Shown: one piece after another, positions 34,497 through 41,505 of the stretch
Layout of the letters: the number at the start of each line of letters is the position of its first letter
Numbering within the stretch: the stretch's first letter is position 1
Assembly (NCBI GenBank): GCA_030538115.1
Contig: JAUNUP010000003.1
Coordinates: 27,259-91,258, forward strand
Direction: 5' to 3'
DNA length: 64,000 bases
From: Dermatophilus congolensis
GTDB taxonomy: Bacteria; Actinomycetota; Actinomycetes; Actinomycetales; Dermatophilaceae
Translations under genes and position numbers: made by a program
Notes under the pieces: generated by a model
Databases searched by the model: none
What the model was told of the DNA's origin: nothing
Seen by the model: the letters and a program-made list of their open reading frames with translations, nothing else

Positions 34497-34511
34497 AGGT
34501 GAGGCTCACCT
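34497..34511. promoter_or_regulatory. Probable DtxR/IdeR iron box upstream of the multicopper oxidase
   Basis: AGGTGAG-G-CTCACCT is a perfect 7-bp inverted repeat with one central base, matching the inner 15 bases of the actinobacterial iron box (TTAGGTTAGGCTAACCTAA-type) except T to G / A to C at one symmetrical pair. It lies 92 bp upstream of the oxidase start, with TATTGATA just downstream on the minus strand as a possible -10. The rest of the 450-bp gap to the TetR gene holds nothing else I recognise until the operator at 34812. Confidence 0.6.
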
Positions 34512-34811
34512 ACGTCAGTGGGATGACAGGGGTGGCGCGCTGCGCTGAACGCTGCAGACGAGAGGGCTGGGGGCGACCGACACGGCTGGGGTCGATGAGG
34601 GCTCGACGGGGCTTCGACGGAGAGCGCTGCCGAGAGGGGCGACCGCCGGACCGCCGGGGACTCCCCTGAGATCCCCGGCCGCCCAGGCCGTGCGGCGGAG
34701 AGATCGCCGTACAGGTCTGCGATCGACGCTGCGCCCGCATGCGCTGCTCGAGACGACCTGCGCGCCAAGTGGACCAGCGCGAATATCGGCTTCGATCAAC
34801 GAATCTGGACA

Positions 34812-34849
34812 CTGTCAAGAATGTTGACAGCGACAAGACTACGTATGAT
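34812..34849 (+). promoter_or_regulatory. Inverted-repeat operator and promoter of the tetR gene
   Basis: CTGTCAA-GAATG-TTGACAG (34812-34830) is a perfect 7-bp inverted repeat, followed by the -10-like TATGAT (34844-34849) that ends seven bases before ATG 34857. It is likely the autoregulatory TetR operator. Absence of a ribosome site suggests a leaderless transcript. Confidence 0.55.
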
Positions 34850-34856
34850 CTTGCTC

Positions 34857-35444
34857 ATGTCAACATCGGCCAGTAGCTACCACCACGGCGACCTTGCGGC
34901 CGCCCTGGAGCTGGCCGCCATCGAGCTTCTCGGTGAGAAGAGCGCGTCGAGCTTGAGCCTCCGCGAGGTCGCCCGGAAGGCCGGGGTCAGCCACAACGCG
35001 CCCTACCATCACTTCTCCGACCGTCAGGGGCTGCTCGCGGCCGTCGCCACCCGGAGCATGGGCGACCTGTTCGAAACCATGACCCATGCGCGCGACGGCG
35101 GCGCCACCGCCAGAGAACGCCTGGTCGCAGTGGGCGTCGCCTACGTCGACTTCGCGATCGACCACGCCGGACAGTTCGGCACGATCTTCGACTCCGCGAT
35201 CTGCGACCCGACGCAGCCGACCCCCGCGATGGGCGAGCTGATCGCGGCGAACTACGAACTGCTCGCCTCAGCGGTTCGCGAAGCGTTTCCCGACCAGACC
35301 GAAGATGCGGTCCCCGCCATCGCTGCCGGCCTCTGGGGGCTGGTGCACGGCCTGGCCAACCTCATCAGCACGGGCTACCTACCGCGCGAGGTCGTACCGA
35401 AGAGCCTCAACGACATGCTCGACATGCGCCTCGGCGAGGAGTGA
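34857..35444 (+). CDS. TetR-family transcriptional regulator
   Basis: 195 residues from ATG 34857. N-terminal helix-turn-helix (about 12-55) with SLREVARKAGVSHNAPYHHFSDRQGLLAAVA, followed by a TetR_C-type ligand domain (WGLVHGLANLISTGYL). Earlier in-frame starts overlap the operator and are not used. Target genes other than itself are not evident; the multicopper oxidase lies upstream and divergent, the DUF421 gene downstream and convergent. Confidence 0.88.
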   Translation: MSTSASSYHHGDLAAALELAAIELLGEKSASSLSLREVARKAGVSHNAPYHHFSDRQGLLAAVATRSMGDLFETMTHARDGGATARERLVAVGVAYVDFAIDHAGQFGTIFDSAICDPTQPTPAMGELIAANYELLASAVREAFPDQTEDAVPAIAAGLWGLVHGLANLISTGYLPREVVPKSLNDMLDMRLGEE

Positions 35445-35503
35445 TCGCGCCCCGAAGACACAGCCGGTCCCGCCGCCCGCGGCCTTCACGGATGAGCCGC
35501 AGA

Positions 35504-36061
35504 CTAATGCCGGACCAGCTCCTCCGGGACCGACCCAATTCCGCGGACGTCACGCACGAGCATCGCGTCGATCGTCTCCCCGTTTCGCAGCACGGTGAGA
35601 GAGCCGCGCGATTCGAGGATGACGAGCGACACCTCCGTGTAACTGCGCACCCCGGCCAGCCGTAAGCGGATGTCGAGGTCGTGTTCGTTGATCCCCGCCG
35701 CCCTCAGCTCGGAGCGGAGCAGCCTTCCCTCGCTGAACACGACCCTCGCCGGGCGACGCCGCTTGTGCTGCCGTGTCACCCCTTTGGCGCGCAAGAACCC
35801 GAATCCCGACTCCAGCACCGCAAGCGTGCCGATCGCGACGAGCCCGCCCAGCAGTGTCGGCGAGTTGCCGAGCATCGCGCGGGCGAGCACGGCGCCGGTC
35901 ACGGTGGCGAGCGCGAGACTGAGGGGCGACGTACTCGACTGCAGCCGCTGGCTCCACAGTTCGAGCAACCCGGAGTACACGAGATACAGCACGGTCGTCG
36001 CCCCGACAACCCCAGCGACCTGCGGCCATGTGATCCCGATTTGAGCCCAGAGCGCGTCCAT
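35504..36061 (-). CDS. DUF421 (YetF-like) membrane protein
   Basis: 185 residues. Three N-terminal hydrophobic segments (about 12-85), then a soluble C-terminal domain with RRPARVVFSEGRLLRSELRAAGINEHDLDIRLRLAG, the DUF421/YetF signature. Family members are membrane proteins of unknown function, sometimes linked to envelope stress or spore germination. It is monocistronic and convergent with tetR. Confidence 0.82.
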   Translation of the reverse strand: MDALWAQIGITWPQVAGVVGATTVLYLVYSGLLELWSQRLQSSTSPLSLALATVTGAVLARAMLGNSPTLLGGLVAIGTLAVLESGFGFLRAKGVTRQHKRRRPARVVFSEGRLLRSELRAAGINEHDLDIRLRLAGVRSYTEVSLVILESRGSLTVLRNGETIDAMLVRDVRGIGSVPEELVRH

Positions 36062-36149
36062 GCCCCCGATTCTCGACCTCGAACCACCGAGCCGGAGCCC
36101 GGTGACGCGAGGTCAGTTCGTTCACCCCAGCCAGCCGACACCATCAGGC

Positions 36150-36180
36150 ACGTCAGGCGACTTCGATGATCTCCGGAACC
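36150..36180 (-). repeat. Diverged duplicate of the M23 gene 3' end
   Basis: On the minus strand this stretch reads VPEIIEVA-stop, echoing SEIIDVT-stop of the peptidase gene 77 bp upstream, with most of 30 bases identical. It looks like the last codons of a deleted paralogue or a short tandem duplication. Confidence 0.5.
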
Positions 36181-36229
36181 GAGAGGCGCGTCACGCGCTC
36201 ACAGCTGCCGCGCCTCTTCAGCAGACACG

Positions 36230-36892
36230 TCACGTGACGTCGATGATCTCCGACTCTTCGGGCAGCCTCGCGGTCGCGGCCGAATCGCCGAACGTGATCG
36301 GCAGGCCGCGTGCCGTCTCCCAGTGCATGGAGTCGACCGCCTGCACGTGTACGTGGGGTTGCGTGCTGTTGCCGGAGTTGCCGCATTCGCCGACCACGTC
36401 GCCCGCCTCGACCTCCTGGCCGAGTCGGACTCGTACGCTGCCCCGCCGCAGGTGGGCGACGGCGACGTAGACGCTTCGGGAGCCAGGAACCGCGATGACG
36501 ACGTGGTTGCCGGCCAGCCCCTCGCCTCCGGCCCGGGCGCGCTCGGCCTGGGTGAGCATGTACGGGACGAGCGCGAACGAGCGGCGGGCCTCGTGGTCGG
36601 GGGCGCCGTCGTGGAGGGCGACGACTCGCCCCGAGACCGGGGCGAGGATGGGCGCCCCGAAGCCGGTGAACGACTCCGGTTCTTCGGTGGCGAACACGGC
36701 CCGCAGGGTGAGCGGGGCCGACAGCCCCTTCTCGTCGACGGCGATGAAGTCGATGGCGTACGTGGTGCCGAACAGATGCGTGCCGTGGCTGGGCACTCGG
36801 CGAGCGGGGCTGTTGCGCGCCCGCCACCGGCCACGGAACGGGTACCGCAGCACGATCGGATCGGGCGCACTCGCCTGGCCGGGTCTGGTCAC
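36230..36892 (-). CDS. M23-family (lysostaphin-like) peptidase domain protein
   Basis: 220 residues from GTG 36892, which has TAGCGT seven bases upstream and no ribosome site, a leaderless arrangement; GTG 36955 would add 21 unconserved residues. Zinc-site residues are present as HGTHLFGTTYAIDF (H and D) and HVHVQ (HxH); GAPILAPVSGRVVALHDG and GNHVVI are typical of LytM/M23 folds. No signal peptide is visible, which is odd for a cell-wall enzyme. It may be an intracellular relative. Confidence 0.75.
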   Translation of the reverse strand: MTRPGQASAPDPIVLRYPFRGRWRARNSPARRVPSHGTHLFGTTYAIDFIAVDEKGLSAPLTLRAVFATEEPESFTGFGAPILAPVSGRVVALHDGAPDHEARRSFALVPYMLTQAERARAGGEGLAGNHVVIAVPGSRSVYVAVAHLRRGSVRVRLGQEVEAGDVVGECGNSGNSTQPHVHVQAVDSMHWETARGLPITFGDSAATARLPEESEIIDVT

Positions 36893-36960
36893 ACTGCCGA
36901 CGCTACCCGCGCATGACCCGTGCCGTCGTGCCGTTGAAGACCGGGCGACACTCACGTTCG

Positions 36961-37225
36961 CGCGGCGGGGTGCCGCGGCACATGTCCTCGAACACGTCCC
37001 CTACCAGCACCCGTGCCGCGGCACGGATAACGGGCGGCTCAGCCCATGCGTAGGCCCGCATGCCTCTCCTCCTCACGGGGAACGCTCAGCCCACGCGGCG
37101 GGGTACCGCGGCACATGTCCTCGAACACGTCCCCTACCAGCACCCGTACCGCGGCACGGATAGCGGGCGGCTCAGCCCATGCGCAGGGCCCGCGCGCCTC
37201 TCCCACACGGGGGTCGCTCAGCCCA
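36961..37225. repeat. Two tandem 132/133-bp repeats with 12-bp palindromes
   Basis: Unit 1 (36961-37093) and unit 2 (37094-37225) are near-identical. Each has two copies of GTGCCGCGGCAC (GTACCGCGGCAC in unit 2) 43 bp apart, separated by CATGTCCTCGAACACGTCCC and CCTACCAGCAC, and ends with a copy of the pirin 3' coding end (CTCAGCCCATGCG...). A diverged relative with GGGGTGCCGTGGCACATGTC and CCTACCAGCAC lies at 58064-58120. The array fills the gap between the M23 and pirin genes. Confidence 0.85.
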
Positions 37226-37991
37226 TGCGCAGGCCCGCGTGCATCTCCCATACGAGGACCTCGGCGGGCTCGACCGCTGTGACCTTGTTGCCGCCCGTGG
37301 CGGTGAAGCGCACGGCGTCACCTTCGTTCAGCACGCCTGCTCCTTCGAGGTCGACGGAGCCGCGCGGTACGAACAGGTGCAGGTACGGGGCCTCGGGCAG
37401 TTGCACCGACTCGCCGGGCTGCAGGCGCGCAGCGTGCAGGGCCGCGTACTCGTTCTTGATTCGGATGGCAGCCTGGTTCTTGTACTGCTCCATGCCGGTA
37501 GCGATGGTGGCGAACTTGCCCGCGAGGTCGGCGTCGGCGATCTCGAGCTGCTCGTAACCGGGCTCGATCCCGGACTCGTCGGGCACCACCCACATCTGGA
37601 TGAAGTGCACGGGCTCCTCGTGCTGGTCGTGCGTGGGGTCGACGCGCCACGAGTCGTTCTTCTCGGAGTGGAGGATGCCGGTGCCCGCGCTCATCCGCTG
37701 GGCGAGGCCGGGGTAGATGACGCCGGAGTTGCCCTCGGAGTCCTGGTGCACGAGCGATCCGCGGATCACCCACGTGACGATCTCCATGTCACGGTGCGGG
37801 TGCGTGTCGAATCCCATACCGGGGGTGACGATGTCGTCGTTGTTGACGAGCAGCAGCCCGTGGTGGGTGTTGTCGGGGGCGCGGTGGTGGCCGAACTGGA
37901 ACGAGTGCTTGGAGTCGAGCCAGTCGATCTGCGTGAGCAGCCGGTCGGAGGCGCGGCGCACGTCGATCTTCGGAGCGAGGGTTGCGGTCAT
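37218..37991 (-). CDS. Pirin-family protein
   Basis: 257 residues from ATG 37991, with AGGAG eight bases upstream. Bicupin: the N-terminal cupin holds metal ligands in DTHPHRDMEIVTWV (two His) and TGILHSEKND (His), as in YhhW-type pirins, which have quercetinase activity in vitro or act as redox sensors. The last residues MHAGLRMG are repeated twice at DNA level in the downstream tandem array. Confidence 0.9.
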   Translation of the reverse strand: MTATLAPKIDVRRASDRLLTQIDWLDSKHSFQFGHHRAPDNTHHGLLLVNNDDIVTPGMGFDTHPHRDMEIVTWVIRGSLVHQDSEGNSGVIYPGLAQRMSAGTGILHSEKNDSWRVDPTHDQHEEPVHFIQMWVVPDESGIEPGYEQLEIADADLAGKFATIATGMEQYKNQAAIRIKNEYAALHAARLQPGESVQLPEAPYLHLFVPRGSVDLEGAGVLNEGDAVRFTATGGNKVTAVEPAEVLVWEMHAGLRMG

Positions 37992-38135
37992 GGTGCTCTC
38001 CTGGTGGGCGGGGGAAGATCCTGTCACCAGTCTGCAACATAGTTGACGATTAAACCATTCCCGACGCATCCATCCGCTGCACCCCTACGGGGCAACCGCG
38101 GCGCAGCGCAGGCGAAGGACGTGCGAGAGGCACAC

Positions 38136-38540
38136 TCAGACAAGCGCGCTCGGGTCGTCGGGCACGTCGACGGCGTAGCGGCGCAAGACGTCGAGCGGCA
38201 CGACCTCCAGGGCGCGTTCGCTGGTCGCGGCCAACACGACCGGCGCTGCGGCCCCTTCCATCGCCGATTGCAGCCACCGCACCGCCACGACGCACCATCG
38301 GTCGCCGGGCACGAGCCCCGGAAAATGCCACTCGGGGCGAGGTGTGAGCAGGTCGTTGCCGATGACGGCCTGGTGGGCGAGAAATTCTTCGGTCATCACC
38401 GCACAGATCGCGTGCACACCGACGTCTTCGGGCCCCACGGTGCACGTGCCGTCGCGGTAGAACCCGGTAACCGGGTCGAGCCCGCAGGCTTCGAGCGGTT
38501 CACCCAACACGTTGCGATCTGTCATCGTCTTGCCTTCCAT
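38136..38540 (-). CDS. DUF2237 protein
   Basis: 134 residues from ATG 38540, with GGAGCACCCACC before it; ATG 38525 is an alternative. NVLGEPLEACGLDPVTGFYRDGTC, DVGVHAICAVMTEEFLAHQ and PEWHFPGLVPGDRWCVVAVRW are spread over the whole protein and define DUF2237. Conserved Cys and His could bind a metal. The function is not known. It follows the Lrp-like regulator by 23 bp and may be co-transcribed with it. Confidence 0.8.
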   Translation of the reverse strand: MEGKTMTDRNVLGEPLEACGLDPVTGFYRDGTCTVGPEDVGVHAICAVMTEEFLAHQAVIGNDLLTPRPEWHFPGLVPGDRWCVVAVRWLQSAMEGAAAPVVLAATSERALEVVPLDVLRRYAVDVPDDPSALV

Positions 38541-38563
38541 GGTGGGTGCTCCGCGTCGGCCCG

Positions 38564-39655
38564 TCAGCCGGCTTGGGTGGAGGCAGGGCCGAGCACCGAC
38601 TCGAGCACCGCCGGTAGCACGAGCTCGCCTGTGCTGCGGCCGGCTTCGTCGAGGATCCAGCCCATGCGCTTGCGGGAGCGCAGCAGCACCCACGATTCGA
38701 TCACCGTGAGCCCGGGGATGAGGCCGCCGAGTTGGTGCTGGAACCGAACCACATCGCTCACCGAGCGCAGCAGCACCGAGAAGTACAGGTTGGCCTCGCC
38801 GGTGACCTGCACACCCATCCGCAACTGCGGCAGACGCTGCAGCTTCTCGATGACCTGAGCCACCTCAGAGCCGGGTACGCGAGCGAAGAACCCGGCCGTC
38901 ACGGGGTAGTTCAGCAGGGAGTGCACCACGTCGCACCGAAAGGCGAGCCGGTCAGTGGCGAGCAGCGCCGCGAGGTGACGCCGCACCGTGGCCGGGTTGC
39001 GGTCGATGGCCCGCGAGAGTTCTGCGACGGACAGGCGCCCGTCACGCATGAGTTGCTCTGCGATGCGCCAGCTTTCGGGAGGTAGATGGCTCGCTGACCG
39101 GGCCGGCTCCGTGCCCTCGGAGCCCGTGTAGGCGGAGTTCACCCGACGCAGTTCGGCGATTTGGTCGGCATCGAGTGTGCCTGCGCGCCAGTCGTTGCCC
39201 CTACCGAACACACCGAGCACGACCGACGAACGCACCGACGTGATCTCGTCGATCGGCTCCAGATCGTCGAGGATGAAGCGCGCCAGAGCGTCGAGGTCGC
39301 GAACGATCACCGTGAGCACGAGGTCGCTCCCGCGTGATGTCTCGTCGAGGCTGACGATGCGTCCGTCGCGGACGAGGCGACCGGCGAGGGCGGCCCGATC
39401 GGTCGGCCGGCAGCCGAGTTCGACGAGTGCCGTGACGTATTCGGGGGCAACCGGATTGGGGTGTACCGCGATCCAGGCGACGCCTTCTGCGACGAGCCGG
39501 CTCCAGCGGGCGGCCACGGCCGTGGGCGAGAGGCGGAGCACGCGGCCGGCGTCGGTCCACGAGATGCGGGCGGATTCTTGCAGCACGTGGATGAGCTGCA
39601 AGTCGACGTCGTCGTATCGGGGGCGCGAGGAGTTTTCACGGACCATCGGGGCCAC
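38564..39655 (-). CDS. Lrp/AsnC-family regulator with two HTH-RAM modules
   Basis: 363 residues from GTG 39655, with GGAGGTGGACGCA upstream; ATG 39646 is an alternative. Two helix-turn-helix regions (LIHVLQESARISWTDAGRVL near 20-40 and IAEQLMRDGRLSVAELSRAI near 200-220), each followed by a RAM-like ligand domain, give a tandem AsnC protein about twice the normal length. It may sense an amino acid or related metabolite. The direct target is unknown; DUF2237 downstream is a candidate. Confidence 0.83.
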   Translation of the reverse strand: MAPMVRENSSRPRYDDVDLQLIHVLQESARISWTDAGRVLRLSPTAVAARWSRLVAEGVAWIAVHPNPVAPEYVTALVELGCRPTDRAALAGRLVRDGRIVSLDETSRGSDLVLTVIVRDLDALARFILDDLEPIDEITSVRSSVVLGVFGRGNDWRAGTLDADQIAELRRVNSAYTGSEGTEPARSASHLPPESWRIAEQLMRDGRLSVAELSRAIDRNPATVRRHLAALLATDRLAFRCDVVHSLLNYPVTAGFFARVPGSEVAQVIEKLQRLPQLRMGVQVTGEANLYFSVLLRSVSDVVRFQHQLGGLIPGLTVIESWVLLRSRKRMGWILDEAGRSTGELVLPAVLESVLGPASTQAG

Positions 39656-39821
39656 TGCGTCCACCTCCCCCTTTGGATGCGACGGTGCTCTCGATGCAGA
39701 GGGGGTCCCCTCCAGGGCACAGGTTGATACCGATTCTGCCAGCCGACCCCGCGGCCACCGCGCAGAACCGCAAAATTGTGGCGGCCTCAATCATCGCGGG
39801 GCGCACGACCTCCGCAGGCCG

Positions 39822-40697
39822 TCAGCGCGCGATCGTCACCGAGCCGAGCCGGTACGAGCCGTCGGCCACACGGGCACCGGAGGCGATACCCATGGGCGGC
39901 CGGTAGCCCTCGTCGTCGATGACGCGCACGTGCAGCGCGTAGGTGCCGGGGCGAACCGACGACGTGGAAAGAGTGATCGAGTCGTCCTGCGAGGCTCCAC
40001 CACCGATGAGGTTCTTCAAGCGAAGCCCGGAGGTTCCCCTGGCCACGGTCGTGCCGTCGGAGCCGCGAAGGCTGTACTCGACTCCCCAGCCGCGATACGT
40101 CGGCGCGACGCCGGTGTTGGTCCAACGCGCAGACACCGTGGTCGAGGCACCCGCACTGACCCGCACGGAGTCGATCACGTACCGGTAGCCGGCGGTCTCG
40201 TGAGCGCGCATGAAGGCGGCCCGCTCGGTCGACGAGTAGTCACCGAGCGCACCCTTGAAGTTGCCGTTGCTCAGCATCGAGACGTGGAAGTCGGCCACCT
40301 GCCGGGCGCCCTGAGCGAATGTGCCGTCACTCGACGACGGGTTGATGCTGTCGCACCATTCGGAGACGAACGGCGCAACCCGCCAGCGGTCGAGTGGGCG
40401 GTCTTCGAGCGGAAGCCCCTCGGCCTCCGCGCGGGCCTGGGAGTCACGCAATACCTGTACGGCGAACGCCTGCACGCTGCCTCCGCCGAGGCAGTCGTTG
40501 CGGATGCCGACGCGCCTCGACAATGTCATGGCCGTGCGCAGCGACGCCCACGTAGCGTCGGGGTCGTAGCGGCGCTGCTCGTCGGCACGCATCTGGAAGG
40601 GGCTGTGCTGCACGAAGCTCTTCGGAAAGTGGCGGACACCCCGGGAGCGAACGATCGCAGACCTCACACGAGTAGGAGTGGGTGCCCATGTGGGCAC
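39822..40697 (-). pseudogene. 5'-truncated DUF4832 gene relic
   Basis: The frame encodes a DUF4832-type C-terminal region (RRVGIRNDCLGGGS, VAPFVSEWCDS, RWTNTGVAPTYRGWGVEY, DGSYRLGSVTIAR). Full-length relatives are about 450-500 residues with an N-terminal DUF4874 domain and signal peptide. Here the first in-frame start lies inside the sdhB terminator hairpin, there is no ribosome site, and the N-terminal half is missing. I read it as a 5'-deleted remnant of a secreted protein gene fused to the sdh terminator. Confidence 0.65.
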
Positions 40698-40706
40698 CCA
40701 CTCCTA
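40673..40706. terminator. Strong hairpin terminator after sdhB
   Basis: TAGGAGTGGGTGCCCA pairs perfectly with TGGGCACCCACTCCTA (16-bp arms, 2-base loop), 50 bp after the sdhB stop. It probably ends the sdhCAB transcript; the truncated DUF4832 frame begins inside it. Confidence 0.8.
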
Positions 40707-40755
40707 TTGTGGCGCAACGGTTTTCGATTGCGAACCGGTCGTTTCCCCTCGCGAT

Positions 40756-41505
40756 TCAGTCGTCGCGGCCGCGGAAGGCCGCGCGCAGCCGCTCGCGGTG
40801 CAGGGCCGCGACGGCACGCAGGTCGATGCCCGCGGGGCAGACCTTCGCGCACTCGCCGAACGTGGAGCAGGGGCCGAACTCGGATTCGAGCACGTCCATG
40901 ATCGCGCGCGCCCGCCTACCCCGCTCCATCGAACCTTGCGGCAACAGGGCGAGGTGGGCGAGCTTCGCTCCGGCGTACAGGTGGGCGGCGCCGTTGGGGC
41001 AGGCGGCCACGCAGGCTCCACAGCCGAGGCAGGCCGCGAAGTCGAGAGCGAGTTCCGCATCGGCGTGTGTGACGGGCAGGGCGTCGGAGTCGGGGGCCGT
41101 GCCCGCGTTGATCGCCACGTGCCCGCCTGCGGTGATGAGCCGGTCGAGGGCCGTGCGGTCGACGACCAGGTCGCGGATCACCGGGAACGAACCCGACCGC
41201 AACGGCTCCAACCGCAACTTGCTCACGTTGCCTAGCGCCCGCACGTGCTGGCGACACGAAGGCGTGTTCGGCACCGGCCCGTGCGGGATGCCGTCGACCT
41301 CGATACCGCACGCGCCGCACGCACCCTCACGGCAGTCGGATTCGTACGCCACCGCCTCTCCGCCGTCGTTGACGATCTGCTCGTTGAGCAGGTCGATCAC
41401 GTCGAGCAGCGACTGCTGCGGGGTGACCCCGTCGAGCTCGTGACTCTCCCACCGGCCCGAGTCCTGCGGGCCGGCCTGCCTCCAGACCTCGATCGTGACC
41501 TTCAT
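40756..41505 (-). CDS. sdhB: Succinate dehydrogenase/fumarate reductase iron-sulfur subunit
   Basis: 249 residues. [2Fe-2S] ligands in CREGACGACG (about 57-66) with the distal Cys in SCRQH, and [4Fe-4S]/[3Fe-4S] ligands in CLGCGACVAACP (about 157) and CSTFGECAKVCP (about 212). It carries electrons from SdhA to the membrane quinone site. The ATG overlaps the sdhA stop (ATGA). The order sdhC-sdhA-sdhB with a single cytochrome b subunit is the actinobacterial/Bacillus-type arrangement. A strong hairpin follows. Confidence 0.95.
   Translation of the reverse strand: MKVTIEVWRQAGPQDSGRWESHELDGVTPQQSLLDVIDLLNEQIVNDGGEAVAYESDCREGACGACGIEVDGIPHGPVPNTPSCRQHVRALGNVSKLRLEPLRSGSFPVIRDLVVDRTALDRLITAGGHVAINAGTAPDSDALPVTHADAELALDFAACLGCGACVAACPNGAAHLYAGAKLAHLALLPQGSMERGRRARAIMDVLESEFGPCSTFGECAKVCPAGIDLRAVAALHRERLRAAFRGRDD

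Noticed and set aside
36961..37225. CRISPR-like array in the tandem repeats
   Set aside because: Only two units, repeats span the full 133 bp without unique spacers, and no cas genes are present.
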